A stretch of DNA of 64,000 nt. It comes from Purpureocillium takamizusanense. Taxonomy: Eukaryota > Ascomycota > Sordariomycetes > Hypocreales > Ophiocordycipitaceae. The position numbers were made by a program, and so were the translations under genes. A model generated the notes under the pieces. The model did not search any database, was not told the origin of the DNA, and worked only from the letters and a program-made list of their open reading frames with translations. The stretch is taken from positions 558,001-622,000 of the forward strand of contig NC_063078.1 of assembly GCF_022605165.1 (NCBI RefSeq), written 5' to 3'. Positions 32,868 through 45,941 of the stretch are shown here, in pieces; the stretch's first letter is position 1, and every line of letters starts with the position of its first letter.

Positions 32868-34977
32868 CTAGAGCATCGTTCCAAAAGTATCTGGATCCGT
32901 TGTCTGGATCCTCTTGCGCGGGCTGCCACCATCCTCACCGGCGGGTTTGCGGTGTCTGAACGTGAACCCGACGAAGAGGCTCTTGCTCATCTCATCGTCA
33001 CGATCAGCCATCGACTCAAGCGCTGCTTGCTTGTCGTGGACTTCCTTGTACTTGGCCATGTCGGCCTCGTTGCTGAAGTCGTCAAAGTAGCCAGCATCCG
33101 TCTCTGAGTCCAGCTCAGGGACGAAAGGTGCCCGAGTCTGGCGCAGAGTGCTCCAGTCGACTTCTGCAAAGTACTGATGGCTGTAGATATCCTGTATGTT
33201 GCAGAATCGCCGGGTGCGGGAGTTGATGCACCTATCGAGACTTGTCAGCGCGTGTTGATCGAAGTGAAAGGCCAAAGACTTACGTGGTGATGAAATTCCA
33301 GGTGCGGTTGCTCAAGAAGTAGTTAGGGTCTTCCCAGACGGGCCGCTTCAGCACTTCCCTCCAGTGCTTCAGGTTTCGCCACGTCTCATCCGGAGTGGCA
33401 CCAGCAAAGGGTGGAAAGCCCGTAAGCGCCTCGAAAAGCATGCAACCCAAGCTCCAGTAGTCTACGGTGAAGTCGTATTCTTCCCCTCTAAGGACTTCGG
33501 GCGCCATGTAATCTGGCGACCCAACGATCGACTTGGCGTAGTTGACATCGTTGTCGCGCATGTTACGGTAGCTCTCTCGACGCTCAGCGACGGTTCGTTG
33601 CTCGATGGGTTTTCCAAAGGGTACTGAAGTTTCTGACGCTTGCTCAAGCTTGACGCGCATCGATTCGATTCTCGACGGTGCCAACACTCCTGCGGCAAGA
33701 CCAAAGTCTGTGAGCTTGACGTGGCCGGTCGAATCCACAAGGAAGTTCTCGGGTTTCAGATCTCGGTGGATGTAGCCAAGCTGGTGCAGCGCATCGACGG
33801 CACAAAACATCTCGGCAATATAGAACCGGGCATGTCGGTTGGACAGGACACCCGTGTTGTTAAGCAGGGTGCGGAAATCGCCGCCCGGAACATACTCCAT
33901 GGCAAGATAGATACTCTTGTCGTCCTGGAAGGAGTACAGGAGACGGACCAGCCACTCGCTCTGCGCCGTCGTGAGGATGTCTCGCTCAGTGAGGACATGG
34001 CGGACTTCATCGAGCTTGAAGAGCAGCTTCTTGCTCATGACTTTCAACGCACAGACCTCCCTCGTGTCCTTCTTCTGGGCAAGGAACACTTGGCCGTAAC
34101 CACCTTGACCAACCTGAGTCAAGATCTGGAAGTCGCCATGTCGGAGTCGGACGCGCCGCTTGCGGAGGTTGGCTCGCTCCCGCCCTGCATACTTTGTCCA
34201 CATCTGGTTATGCGTGTGTTCGTCCGTCTGGGGCGGGGGAGGATATTCGGACTTGAACGCAGCAAGTCGATTTTGTCTAGCACCGACATATGTAAGGAGA
34301 TCGAAATAGTAATCTAGAAAGTCTAGGATTGACGGTTAGCAATGATCTGAGCGGTAGGTTCGTTTTGGGCACATACACAACTGGGTCACGTTAACAAGTC
34401 GTTTGACGTTTGGTTTGTTGAGGATCTCCCTCTCCTCGGCGGTCAAGCCTCGGGAGGTGTTGAACTTCTTCGCGGCTGGAGTCACAGGGCGGTCTCGAGG
34501 CTCATAGAGCTGCTGGCGAGAGACAGCAGCATGGTTGTGCTGATGCGGAGAGTCGGTCCCCGCCAGTCGCGACGTAGGAGGTGTGTTTTCCTGGCCCTGC
34601 TTCTTCAGCGGGCTGCCCGATACAGGCGTCTTGTGGATGACGCTCTCGTCAACATTGATGCTGGACTCGTCCAGAGGTTGTGTGTTGGTCTTGCCAGGCG
34701 ACAGCGGCGCCGCCGCAGTCTGGGGGCGACTCAATCGCAGGGGAGCTTCGATGCCAGGTGGGTTGAGAGTCATGGCGCTGTCAAAGGCACTTGGGAGATC
34801 GTGAGCGCCGGGCGGAATTGTCTTTTTGCTAGGGCTGCCATGGGGAGTGTTGGGCGGGTTGAGAAACGCGTTGTTGTTGTTGTTGCCCTTTTTGACGGGA
34901 GTGCTGGGGCGGCCGGAGGCTTCGCTGGACGATTTATCCTTGCCTCCCGGGAAGAAGTTAGCCATGAAGCTCGCCAT
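32868..34977 (-). CDS. sidB: Dbf2/Sid2-type NDR-family protein kinase (septation/mitotic exit)
   Basis: Serine/threonine kinase of the NDR/LATS class that, with a Mob1 partner, drives septation and mitotic exit. Exons are 34377-34977, 33284-34322 and 32868-33231, giving 667 residues. Intron 34323-34376 (donor GTATGT, branch CTAAC, acceptor CTAG) restores VTQLYFLDYYFDLLTYVG. Intron 33232-33283 (donor GTAAGT, branch CTGAC, acceptor ATAG) restores FITTCINSRTRRF. The N-terminal 200 residues are Pro/Ser/Asn-rich. A basic Mob-binding segment (RERANLRKRRVR) precedes the kinase domain, which starts at about 265. Visible kinase motifs are GQGGYGQVF, CALKVMSKK, IHRDLKPEN, DFGLAAG, an insert before SIVGSPDYMAPE, and DYWSLGCMLFE. 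The C-terminal hydrophobic motif FVGFTF (about 633-638) holds the expected regulatory Thr. The activation-loop insert with SVPFGKPIEQRT is typical of Dbf2 rather than Cot1/Orb6. Confidence 0.95.
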
Positions 34978-35395
34978 CGCTCCGAATGCGTTTGCTGAGG
35001 CGTTGGCGACACGGGACAGGCACCAGCTGCCTTGGCGAGGACGAAGGTGTTACGTCGCGCTGCAAGGGCCCTGGCGGGAGGAGGGGTTGCGTGACGCGCG
35101 GACGCCCTGCGAGTGAGCTCTCGACCACGCTCTTCGACGTCGACAGCTTGCCGCTTCCCAAAAAAAGAGACTGATATAGCGCGCGCGGTGAGGATAAATT
35201 GTTGCGGAGGGCGGGAAAGATGCCTGGTTTTGCAAAGTGTCGAGTCGATGCAGCAGGTTGGGCTTTGAACGGGCAGCTGCGCAGGTCGGCAGGGCCGTCT
35301 GCGATTTTGGCGCCGTACGAGCATGTCATTGGGTGGGGTGAACCTGGGTCAACATCGTTGCAGGGGCAACAATCGGGCAGGCATGGCCGCAAGGG

Positions 35396-35411
35396 CCCCC
35401 CCCCCCCCCCC
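35396..35411 (+). repeat. Homopolymer C16
   Basis: A run of sixteen C in the intergenic region. Its length may be uncertain because such runs are error-prone. Confidence 0.9.
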
Positions 35412-36410
35412 TGGCGCAGCTGTAACGCCCTTGCATCACGTTCCTCGTAGACGGGCCTTGAGAGGGGAGGGGTGCCGGGACCAGGGCCTGGGCTCTCGTG
35501 GCGGATACCAACCGAAGCCTGACAATGATGGGCCGTCCGACAAGCTGGAACGCTGTGCTCGGTTGCGAAGCTAATGATTCCACCGCCACTTTCTCGGATT
35601 GGAATGGCCTTGGTCAAGAGCATCCCCGCGCCGCCGCCCCAGCTCGGACTCGGACTGCTTGGCCATGTTGTTTCCCATTTCTTGTGCACTTTGGCTCAGG
35701 CTGTCTTTTCATGCTCCCATGCACGCCATCTAGAGGCTATGCGTTTTGCACGGGGCATGTTTCCCGGCATTGTCTGACGTGATGAGCCGCGCACTGCACT
35801 CCCCAGCGGGATCCCTTGCCGTGTCATGTTGTGTGACCACGCCTGTTCCACTCGGTCAAGGAAAGATGGCGCAAAGCGTCAGTAGCCACTACGGTGTAAT
35901 CGCGTTGAAAGCAAGCGCTGGCAGGCAACGTAGTCAGAGCACCCAAACGAGACATCTTGAATGTCTTCTCTCTGGAGAAGAATGACGCAGTGCTGCGACA
36001 AGAAATGTCCCAAACCTGGGGCTGTATACCTGCCTACCCTATATACTCCCCGTTCCTCGTCAAATTTGTTGGATCGCATCAGCAGTCACGCCATCTCACC
36101 ACTGTACCCCTCCGCGGAAATCGCTTTCAGTGGTACGCAAGCAGCTTCGCGTTCCGCTCCGCTCCATACGCCGAAGATCGCCAGAAGCACGCAGCCAAAG
36201 CCACAGGATTGGACGCGGTCTCTCCAGGCTCGTGTAACCGAGGCGCCGTGGATCTAATCTTATCAATCTCCCCCACCCACTACTGCCACCATCAGTTGAC
36301 CAAGGTCTCGTGCCACACACAGCGTCCGCCATCAATTACCCAATACTCGAACCACCTCTCGGAGCCGGCTCTCTCCGGAAAACCCCTCATTTACCTACTA
36401 TCGGCTCTGC

Positions 36411-36417
36411 ATAAATA
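36411..36417 (+). promoter_or_regulatory. TATA-like element upstream of the CREG-like gene
   Basis: ATAAATA in the context gcataaatactg lies about 110 bp before the ATG. Function is inferred from position. Confidence 0.4.
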
Positions 36418-36525
36418 CTGTCGCCCACCTTGCCGCTGCTATCCACACCCGAGCTTGCAGCCCGTCATCTGCATCCTCGACACGAAACGGTTCGCTGTCG
36501 GACGCTGCTGGAGGACGACGTCATC

Positions 36526-37380
36526 ATGAAGCCCGCTTCCGCTATCGCATGGTTCTCCGGGACTGCTTGCGCAACACAAACCCCGCTTGCGCTATTCGAA
36601 AACCCTGCCGCGGCGTCTCGAATCCCGACCAGCTATGAATCCGCCGTCATGGGCCGTCGGATACTTGCTCTGACCAAGCTGGCCACGTTCTCGACTGTCT
36701 TCCCCGACACGCACTCGCGCGGCTCCGACCATGAACAAGTTCCGAACCCCCTCGAGAACCGACCCGCGGGACTGGAAGGCGTTCCCATCGGTCTCATGGA
36801 CTATATTGCGGACTGCGAGGACGATGGTAATCCGACGATCTTGGCCATCAAGATCGGTACCAGCTTCAAGAATGCTCGCGCTGGGTCCAACGTCACGGTG
36901 TCCATGAGGTGGACGCCGCCATATCCCCCGGCGAAGCGTATTTCTTTCATTTCTCGACTGTCGGCGTTCATCCCCTTCTTTGGCCCCGACTGCCCGTACA
37001 ACACGGCCCCGGAGCACCCGGACGTGCCAGACACGGTTCCATATTCGGCTGCGAACCTACCCCGCTTCTCCCTGCTGGGTTACTTGGAGAACATTGACGC
37101 GGACGACTCTAAGGCGACTGATCTAGCCGTATGCTACACCAAGAAGCACCGCGATGCCAGGTATTGGCTGCCGGGCAATCGGATACACACGAGCGAGTGG
37201 ATGCGGCTCGTGGTGACGAGCGTGTATTGGATCGGCGGGTTCGGCGACAGAGCGTATATTGGCTGGATCCCTCTTCAAGAGTGGCAGAACGTGACTCGCA
37301 AGGAGTGGGAGTCGATCCAGCTCCCAGGTGAGAAGAAGGGTTGGAGCGAATGGAGCGTCGACCCGCTTGGCGAGCTGTGA
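36526..37380 (+). CDS. CREG-like secreted protein with FMN-binding split-barrel fold
   Basis: 284 residues, no intron. The conserved block ESAVMGRRILALTKLATFST followed by VFP, and GVPIGLMDYIADCEDDGNP downstream, match the CREG/pyridoxamine 5'-phosphate oxidase-like split-barrel family. CREG proteins are secreted or endolysosomal glycoproteins whose flavin pocket is usually not functional; this is family knowledge. The N-terminus from the ATG at 36526 has a moderately hydrophobic stretch (AIAWFSGTACATQTPLAL) that may be a signal peptide. Several N-glycosylation sequons are present (for example NVTVS and NVTRK). C-terminal residues WGIDP-type motifs were not seen; the protein ends EWSVDPLGEL. 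Enzymatic activity cannot be inferred. Confidence 0.8.
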   Translation: MKPASAIAWFSGTACATQTPLALFENPAAASRIPTSYESAVMGRRILALTKLATFSTVFPDTHSRGSDHEQVPNPLENRPAGLEGVPIGLMDYIADCEDDGNPTILAIKIGTSFKNARAGSNVTVSMRWTPPYPPAKRISFISRLSAFIPFFGPDCPYNTAPEHPDVPDTVPYSAANLPRFSLLGYLENIDADDSKATDLAVCYTKKHRDARYWLPGNRIHTSEWMRLVVTSVYWIGGFGDRAYIGWIPLQEWQNVTRKEWESIQLPGEKKGWSEWSVDPLGEL

Positions 37381-39923
37381 GAAGTCGTGCCAAGAGGCCA
37401 CCGGATACGAATCATTTGAGATGCGTGATGAATTGTTTTGATAGCATTGTGGCAGCATCATGAATAGCAGCTTGCTTTGGACCCGTCTTGGAGGCTGCAA
37501 ACTTGCCACTCCTTCATCCTAGGTCTCACGTGGATCGTGCGTTGGGCGGTCAGTAGGGGGAGCACTCGCCGTGACGGCATGCTGCTGCTGACTGGAAGAC
37601 TATGCGGACTAAATCTGCAACCTCTCGCGTGGACCGTTGAGGCGGCAAGACGATTGATTTAGCCTGCCGCGGGTCGCTGGGCGGTTTCGTATTTGATAGG
37701 TGCAATACGGGAGCAGTTCAGTTTTTGGATGAGTCCGCATGCAATGTCTTAACACGGCAGAACACGGTTCAAATCAGACATGCTCGCCGTGTCAGCCGGT
37801 GTGGTTGGTACCGCTCAGCAGAGCACGCAGCGAGTGGCGCCGTCGAGGAACGGTTCCGTCTTCGAGGTCGTGCTGATCGCATGCAAGATGCAAACATGCA
37901 TCATTTAGGGACCGCTGTGGCTGCATTCTAAGCAGGTCTCCTGCACCTCAGCTCAGCACCATCGTCTTAGTAGTGCTCCTCACTACCCCAGTATACGTAA
38001 AAATGGCCAGGACCTGGAGGAAGAAGCTCGCTGACTCGGTGGAACAGGGCGAGGCCGTCTTCCGATGCTGACCTGGTGGTGTATCCGCAGGACAGGCCAA
38101 ACCGTAATGTAACCACGCAATGGTACTACAGTGCGCCCACAGTCTGCAAGCAACGTGGGAAGCGCTCATGAATGCAATGACCATAGAACGCGCACATTGG
38201 CCTCACTGGTGTTTGGCGGCTGCGAGAATCCCAGGAGAGTCAAGCAGTGGACGGCGATTTGGGAGCCACATTCGCACGCCCGAGAGCCGGACCCGACCTG
38301 GGCGGGACGGGACACCGGCTGCAGTGAGAGAATGGTCTCAGATTGTATGTACCTGACAGCTTCCTTGCCGGCCCCCCTTGAAGAAGAGCAGCCGCGCTCG
38401 TTGCCCTCAAATGGAGTGAGCAGACGGCCTTACGATGATTCCACAAAATTCGGGGAAAGTTTCCGAAGCGATGGATGAAGACCTGCTCAGGCATGGCCAA
38501 CGCCCGAGTCCGAGGCAGAACGTGACTTGTGAGGAACACAATGAAGCATTCGAGAACGCCACTACGAAGCACCTAACAAAGTCACGCCAGCCACGTTACT
38601 CGAGGGACGAATTACGTATGGCAAGTGTGGCAGTAGCATAAAACTTGGAATGTTAGCGGCGACGAGTTTGGCGCAGAGCCTGCTTGACTGCCAAGGCTCT
38701 TTGATAAGATTTGTGCGGATAGCTGGCAGTGAGATGCTGGGGGCACGCCGTCTTGCACGACATATTCGTCGCGGCGCTGCCAGAGCTCGCTGCGAGTCGT
38801 CTGGGATGACTCGGGCGGCCGTGTCGCGGGGGCTGACCCGGGGCGTGTCCGAAGCTGGGCGGTGATTGTAGGGGGTCGTGGGCGAGTAGAACCTGATAGC
38901 CGGGAAAGTCTCATCAGCAACGGCCCCAGCGCCCAGGTCGCCGGAACTCCTATCACGCAATACCCGAGTAGGTACCTACCGGCCCGCAATCACCGCGCCG
39001 AGGCCCTCCGCCTGCGACTTGTCCCGAGCCTGAGTACCAGCCGCATACCTGCACGCCCGCTGGCGCACGCCCCCGTTGCGCCGAACCAGCATGGAGGCCC
39101 TCTCGGGGCTTCCGTTGGCTTTGACGGGCCAATGGACGAGGGCCATTCCATGCTGTACCCGTCCCCTTCGGCGGGCCTCTGGGCATGAAGGTGGATGGAT
39201 GGAAGGAAGCAATGGAACCGGTCCCGAGCTGGCCAAATTGATGCTGGGATGGAAGGCGCCCCCCGTTTCCACAGCGCTGCCCGCAGATCGATCCATCCAC
39301 GGATCTCCCACACAATCCGCCTGGCCAATGCAGCGCTTACCGTAGGTACCGTACCGCTGTGCGAAGAAGGCATTCGCACCATCCGCCGGGCCGCCCGCGC
39401 CCACCTCCCCTCCCCTTCCCAATCCCCAGCTTCCCAACCCGTCTTGGTGGTGCTTTGGGAGGTCAAGAAAAGTAGGGTCCCGCTGTCACTCCCACCACCC
39501 CCCCGACCCGACACCCAATTCAGGAATCCGCGCCAGTGCCCTTTGCCTACCACCTGGCTCCAGCACGGCGAACCTCCGCCCATCATCGCGTTTCCGACGC
39601 TGCCCAGCTCCCTCGACCGACTCCCCGACGACATCAACGTACCGCCATCATCGCCCATTTGCAATCTCGTATCGAGTCCTGTCGCACGCGACCTGTCGCA
39701 ACCGTTTCGAAGACCCGAATCGCGCCCCTCCCTGCGACTGGAGCCGTGCGCCCGCAACCACCCGACCACGTCCGCCGGAACCAGACGAAGCCGCCGTCGT
39801 TCGTCCTCAGGCCGCGGTTTCCGAACGACGACCTGAGCCCGCCTGGCCGCCGCGCAGTCCCCCAAAAGACAAACTTGAGACGGTGGCACACAGCGGGATG
39901 GCTAACCGTCGCCCGTTCAAACT
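37381..39923. other. Long intergenic region upstream of MED12
   Basis: 2.5 kb with no supported gene. A 299-codon minus-strand frame at about 38990-39889 lies wholly in the MED12 upstream DNA, has no family resemblance and is Arg/Gly/Ser-rich, so I treat it as chance. GGTACC-containing palindromic motifs (for example near 38965 and 39342) are present. The last 400 bp are C/T-rich, as expected of a leader. Confidence 0.6.
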
Positions 39924-42900
39924 ATGACCTCGAGGCCCCAAATGGGCGCACCGCCGCGACAATCTCAACGGGCGGCGCTAGGCTCGACGCTGCCCGTTCA
40001 ACGCCCTCCGCACCACCAGCGCTCCCTGTCGCAGCAGTACCTCTCCTCCACATCCACGTCCCCGAGCCGCAAGGACAATCAGCCTGGGCCAGAAACGACC
40101 AGCGAAGCCTCCGACTCCGGCCAGCCTCGCCATCATGCTTCCACTCCGAGACGAGGAGGCTCCAAGCTGCGACTTGAGCTATCCAACGAGCCGAGCGTAG
40201 GTTCAACATCGGCCATGGGGTCGCCGCAGGCCTTCACGCCGTCGCGCATGATGCCCATATCCGACGCGATGGAAATCGACACCATGAGCCCCGCCTTGTC
40301 CCGGACCTCCCAACAAGACCCCGATAATGGACCTGTCCCCATGCCGAAGCGACGTCCGCAGGCCTCACAACTTCCGATAACGACACCGCGCACACAAAAT
40401 CCTGCACCAGTACAAGCAAAGAAAGACGTCCGACCGAAACCGTACACCATCGAAGTTCCGAGTGATGCACCTCGACTTGCATCGACTAGCAGACAGGATT
40501 CTGTCAGCAGCGATCTCTTCAGCAAGGGCCTCTTCTCCGGCCACGCCGATTTCTTTCCTTGGACCGGCAACCACTACGAAGACAAGTGGAGCCCCGAGGC
40601 AATCCAAAAAGGCACATGGGACAAGGGAAGCCAGAACGAGGCATCGTCAGCCCGGCTTGCCGTTTTACCGGCGCTGAAGCAGAAGAGTGGCTTGATCGCC
40701 CTATCCACCATATTCATGGGCGTGCTCAACCAAAGAAGACATCGTGGCCAAGTCACCGCTCCGTCAACATTTAAACCACCGCCCCGTGTCACGCTGACCG
40801 ACACGAAACGAGAAGTGTGGCTCAAAGACCTTGCCAACTCAACCATTTCCTTGCGGCGGCTTAGCCGAACCATCCCACACGGTATCCGGGGACGAACGCT
40901 CCTGGATCAGTGCTTGAACAAAGCGGTACCCACCGAACGCGCAGTCTGGCTTGCCAAATGTGTCGGCGCCAACGAGATCAGGGCCTTCAAGCGCAAGGGC
41001 GCTGGCGGTGGACTGGTCTTGGGCGGCGAGTGGAAATGGGTGCGAGACTGGACAGTGTTCGTGGAGCAGTTTGTTGAGGCAACCATATCAGCGTTCGGTG
41101 ATCCGGACTGGAAAGCCAGAGTGACCTATGCGTGAGTGTTACTGCCTTTCAACTCGCCCCGACCAGTTGTGGTGCTAACGTCTCTTCAGTATTCGTCTTG
41201 CTACGAATCTATACTCGGAACACTTGTTGGATCGAGACCATTACTTGGACTGGATCATGTCTGGACTGGAGAACAGTCCTCAGTCGAGGCTACCCATGTG
41301 GATCTTGGTCGCAAAATTGACCTGGACAGACTTACTCCGGTCACGCAAATATGGCCGTAGGCTCGTCTTTGCCTTGCTGGGTCACCTACACAATGTATGA
41401 GTGCGCACCTCAGATTGCTGGCCTCCACAAGCTAACCTGGCTGCCCAGATTCAAAATGACGTCGATGGCGACATACTCATACAACTATCAAGCCAATTAT
41501 CCAACCTGCTAAGGACGCTACTCATGACCTATCCTGAAAGCTTCGTCGCACCACAGTACTGGGCGAGATATCGAGATGTGTTGAAAGCAGCCTTCAACGT
41601 TGACGACACCGCCTGTCAGAGGGCTTACCACAGCGTGAACGCGCGCAATGCACAACTCACAGTTGCGAACACATCGTCTCCAGCGGGGCGCCAGTATCTT
41701 GTCCAACTCTTGGACTCGAGCCTGCAGGGTCACCACGACCCGGACTTGGCAAATAAGTGCTGGGCTACCAGTGAAAACAAGTCGGACACAATCAAGACGG
41801 TCATTGAATGGGGCACATCTCTGCACCGGACTGGCCCGGTCAAGGTCTATGTGGCCGCGAAGCTCATAAGGTCATGGAGTTCTTTCCACATCAACCCCAC
41901 AACGGCGGTGCTAGACCTCTTGGGCGAGGTAGCCCAAGGAGACAAGCTACGCAGCAGGGCCATCTTCAATCTCGTCGCCGAGCTCGTCCGATCAGAGGTC
42001 TTTTCTGTCCCGCAGTACATTCAATGGCTGATCGGGCGTGGCGGGCTGCATGAAGCTGCAGACATTGACCCCGATAACAGTCCTTGTGCTTCCAGGCTGC
42101 TCATCGAACTCCCGCTTCACTGCATGTCCGAGGCACAAAAGGCTCAGAGGAGCAACCTGCTTCGGCGGGCCGGCCACTATTCGACCGTGGAGGAAGCAAA
42201 AGACATTGAAAACGCCTTGAAGTGCATTGACGATAGTCTGGGCTTATCACCTCATCTTGGCGTTCCGGGTGCGCAACCGAGGCAGGTTCCGATGCGCAAG
42301 CTGCTACGCATGGTCTCCAGTAGCAGCAAAGCGGTACAGACATCTATTGGCGCACACCTCCGGGACGTATTCAGCGTGGAGCTCCTCGGCAAGCTCGACT
42401 CACTCATTGCATCGTCCATGTTCGGATCAGTACGCCTAATGCTGGAAACAATCGAGGATTACTCGATGCTGTCGCAGGTCTTGAAGGCCTGCTCTACCAT
42501 GCAGGATCCTGACCTGCTGGCTGCTTCCGCTGATACCCTTCAGTCTCACCTTGAAATTTTCACTTGCCTGGACTCGGCCGATTATCTATTTAATAATCTC
42601 CTTGATCGCTACAGGGCGATCACGCGCGACCAAGGAACGGTTACGCGGTCGTTGTTGGCGGCGCTGGCGGGCTTGGCCCAGAGGCTTCCTCAGCGCGAGG
42701 AACTTGCGAAGCAATTACACCGGGAGCTCGTGCAGAGCGACAGAAGCAATGCGCTCGATGCTTGTTCTCCCGTCTCGGACAACATGGCCATGCAAGCGAT
42801 GACTACCGATGGCGAGGTTTCGGATCAGATCGACAAGCTATTGGCAAGCGGCAATACCATAGATCACCCCACCATGAACAGGCTGTTCCGAAACATCATA

Positions 42901-44637
42901 CCTAAACTCGAATCTGGATGGGCGAAAGAGGACGAGAGTCGTAGAATATTCGGCTCACTTCTCACTAGACTTCGCATTTTCGATGCCCAACACTTCGACA
43001 AGCTCATGGCAGATTGGGTGAGCCACAGCCGCACCCTCAAGGCGAGGCCGAAACTCTTGTTACTGTTCCCACTCTTGGCAAGTCTCGGATGTCTACCGAT
43101 GACTTCGATGCTTCACACAGCAAATGCCGGCCCTCCGTCGATGGACGAGACAAGTCTGGGGCCCAATAAGTCACCACCGTCCTCGGCGGTATACCAAGGG
43201 GAGCTCCTGCAGCTACTGGTAATGCCACTGCCGAAGAGTGCGCCAATCGACAACGATGAGAAGTATCGATACCACCTCCAACAGAAGGTGACGAGGTCAG
43301 AACATCCAAAGGCGCTTGTCACCCTCATCCGGAACGCGCTCATCGAGTACTCGATGTTGCGAGACAAAGGTGTGCAAAGTATGCTATTGGACGATGCAGC
43401 CTTTCAAACATACGCCCTTGAAACTCTTCGCTACCTCGTCGTGGCCGATACAACAGCGGTGGCGAACGCGCTCAATATCGGCACCTTGCCCGCTGGAGCG
43501 AGCGTCATTGTCAACAAAATTGTCACTAAGCTGCTTTTTCCTGGCAGCGATGGGAGCGAACAAGCATCTTTCGATAAGATCCTTGGTCTCGCAAACGAGC
43601 TTACGATGCCGTTCTGCCAGCTGAAGCTCAATCTGGATCTTGCGGCATCGCATCTCGGGTCAGGAGAACAGGAAGACCAGAGCGTATCCCAGTTCGACTC
43701 TTTTGCGAAGGCGATGGATCGAGCCATCGAAGCTAGGAACATCATGTGGACCAGCATGCTGCCTTGCTTGAGCCAAGACATTACTCGCAATTTGAGCAGC
43801 CAGGCACACTCTCGATTTTTGGATCTCATCCCATCGCTGAAGTCGGTACATTCTGAGGACGATGCAGCCAGCGAGCATCGCATACACCTTGCCGAAAACC
43901 TCCTGGGCGTGATTCAAGCCATCATTGCTGGCCTACCACCTCCGAAGGCTGGCCAGCTCTCTCCAGGGCTAGTTGAAAAGCTCACCGACTTGTGGGAGAT
44001 CCTGGCGACCAGAGACGAGGCGCTCGAGCCGGCCCGTAAACAAGTCTTGAGACACTGGCTGCCCGCACTTCTGAGGTTCATTACTGTACATAGCATCTCG
44101 GCTGAGTCCATGGCGAACCCCAATTCGAGCCAGCCCAGCACGGTCAACAGGGCTATTGTTTCTCCAAGTCAGGAGGCGAGGGCGCGGATTTGTGTCGCCC
44201 TCTGTGGTATACTTCTCGAGCTGGATTCCCGACCGGAGACCGCGCAGAGCACGCTGCTTCTGGAGATATCGGATATCGCAGCCATTTTAGTGGACGGCCT
44301 CCCAGACGATTTACGGACTCAATGTGCGAAGGCGGCCCTGTTCCTTCCCGGCACTGCTTCAAGTACAAACACGACATCCGATCCACGCATGTACTACTTA
44401 TTTAGCGTGCCTCAACCGACGTGGGCGGACAACCTCCGACTTGCGCATAGGGACAAGGCATCTCTCCCTCACAGCGCAGCTGCCAGAGGCATGGGAGCCA
44501 TGTACGGCACCGTGCAGGAGCGCTTAACCCCCTTTGTGCTTCGGCGGTGGGAAATTCTCAGCGAACCAACGCCCAATGTCGGGGAGAACGACACAAGCTT
44601 GAGTTTAGGCTTGTTCGAAGCCATTAAGACGCAGTGA
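39924..44637 (+). CDS. MED12: Mediator subunit 12 (Srb8)
   Basis: Subunit of the Mediator kinase module (with Med13, Cdk8 and cyclin C), which represses or tunes RNA polymerase II transcription; nuclear. Exons are 39924-41131, 41190-41394 and 41449-44637, giving 1533 residues. Intron 41132-41189 (donor GTGAGT, branch CTAAC, acceptor TCAG) joins TYA to IRLATNLYSEHLL. Intron 41395-41448 (donor GTATGA, branch CTAAC, acceptor CCAG) joins HLHN to IQNDVDGDIL. The N-terminal 160 residues are disordered and Ser/Pro/Gln-rich. The family core, LDQCLNKAVPTERAVWLAKC followed by VGANEIRAFKRKG, lies at about 328-362. The KWVRDWTVFVEQF and DRDHYLDWIMSGLENSPQ blocks follow. The remaining approximately 1000 residues are helical repeats as in other fungal Med12 proteins. 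The length is usual for filamentous ascomycetes. Confidence 0.94.
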
Positions 44638-44993
44638 TGACTGCCAGCACGAAGATGAAGCGCATTTGATATGAGGCTTGTATCACTGTCCACGCTGTTC
44701 CGATACGCCATTTGTTTTTGTCCAAGGCGTCCCCGGGAGACGCATCGCACTTTTATCTGTTCTCTAGCACACCTCCTTGAGGTCTTTACCTTTTTATTTC
44801 AATTTCCCCCTGTTTTGCATTTATCCATCCGATGGGGAACGAGGAGAAATCGCTCACACGACGTTATGATCAGCACACTGGAGCAGAAGGAGGAAAGCCG
44901 CCGTATTGCAGCCGGCGCAACCATGCGGCCAAGGTTGAGTATGAGTGGTTTCTTGCAGAGCCCGCCCTCCGGGGAAGGACTTGTTTAGCTATC

Positions 44994-45021
44994 TTTTTTT
45001 TTTTTTTTTTTCTTTTTTTTT
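44994..45021 (+). repeat. Poly-T tract with a single C
   Basis: About 18 T, one C and nine T, 360 bp after the MED12 stop codon. Possible sequencing-length uncertainty. Confidence 0.85.
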
Positions 45022-45163
45022 GCATGGCGATGGTGTGGAGTTGTTTTTGTTGCTGTGTTCCGCCTTCTGCCCCGCCCCGACTTGGACCTGGGCCCTTTGT
45101 CGTGCCGGATGGTGGCAACTTGCATGTGGCGAGGTACATTAAAGCCGATGGTGGACGGGCGGT

Positions 45164-45199
45164 GGGAGGAGGGAGGGAGGGAGGGAGGGAGGGAGGGAA
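45164..45199 (+). repeat. GGGA tetranucleotide array
   Basis: About nine tandem copies of GGGA, slightly imperfect at the edges. On one strand it is a strongly purine-rich tract. Confidence 0.85.
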
Positions 45200-45941
45200 G
45201 CGGGGGATGGGGGGATAGGCGTTTGTAGACGTGATTCAACATTGTGTATAGCATGCATGGGGGAGGGGTTTGGATGAACCGGGGAAAATGAAGCATCGTC
45301 AATGTCACAAATACCGCCAGGATATGAATTGGGCCTGATGGACCAACCGCGCGACGACCGTGTGCGCCCCGTAGGATTAGGCCTACTACCTTACGCTCAT
45401 GACTTCGTGATGTCGACCACCACAGCCGACACGGCCGTTACGCATGCCACAGTATAGTTATTGTATGTAGCAAGGCTGGCTGGCGAGCGCTTATTATGAC
45501 AGGTGAGGGCTTTATTACGTCCGAAGGCTAGGCGACTTGCTGCTATCCTACCGCGGTCATCATCACATCGCGTCCGCCACCAGTCTCAGCGGGGGCTTCG
45601 CTCATCCATCGCTCGTCCTCCAGGCCCTTTGACACATGCCTGCCACCCGTCGCTGCCGCCCGTCACCTATTTTCGCCCAATCGGCTCCACCCACCACGCG
45701 GCGCAAAGGAAAACATGCTCAAGACGCAACGAGAAAAGCAAGGGAGCCTCCCACCACCACCACCACCCACCACAAAACTTACTCGTACAGTACAGACGGA
45801 GGAGACTTGAGAGGAGGACACGCCCATGCCCGCAATAAGCGGACGGGCGATCCCGCCACCAGCCGGCATGATCGGGCAAAGGGAGGGAAGGTGACTCAAA
45901 GGCGAGGAGGATTGCTGTAAATATTATTCAGGAAACAGACC

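Larger units (their letters stand above)
34978..36525. other. Divergent promoter region between kinase and CREG-like genes
   Basis: 1.55 kb between divergent start codons. It holds a 16-base C run (listed) and a TATA-like element close to the right-hand gene. The overlapping open frames on both strands appear to be chance. Confidence 0.6.
44638..45941. other. Convergent 3' region between MED12 and RhoGAP genes
   Basis: 1.3 kb. It contains T-rich homopolymers (about 44994-45021) and a GGGA-type array (about 45164-45199). No gene is supported. Confidence 0.6.

Noticed and set aside
35957..36529. 190-codon plus-strand frame before the CREG-like gene
   Set aside because: Lies in the promoter/leader of that gene, has no domain, and ends just after the real start codon in another frame.
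37764..37775. B-box-like ggttcaaatc
   Set aside because: No T-stem pairing and no upstream A box at the right distance.
38990..39889. 299-codon minus-strand frame upstream of MED12
   Set aside because: No domain, composition dominated by Arg, Gly and Ser, and overlap with the pyrimidine-rich MED12 leader; most likely chance in GC-rich DNA.
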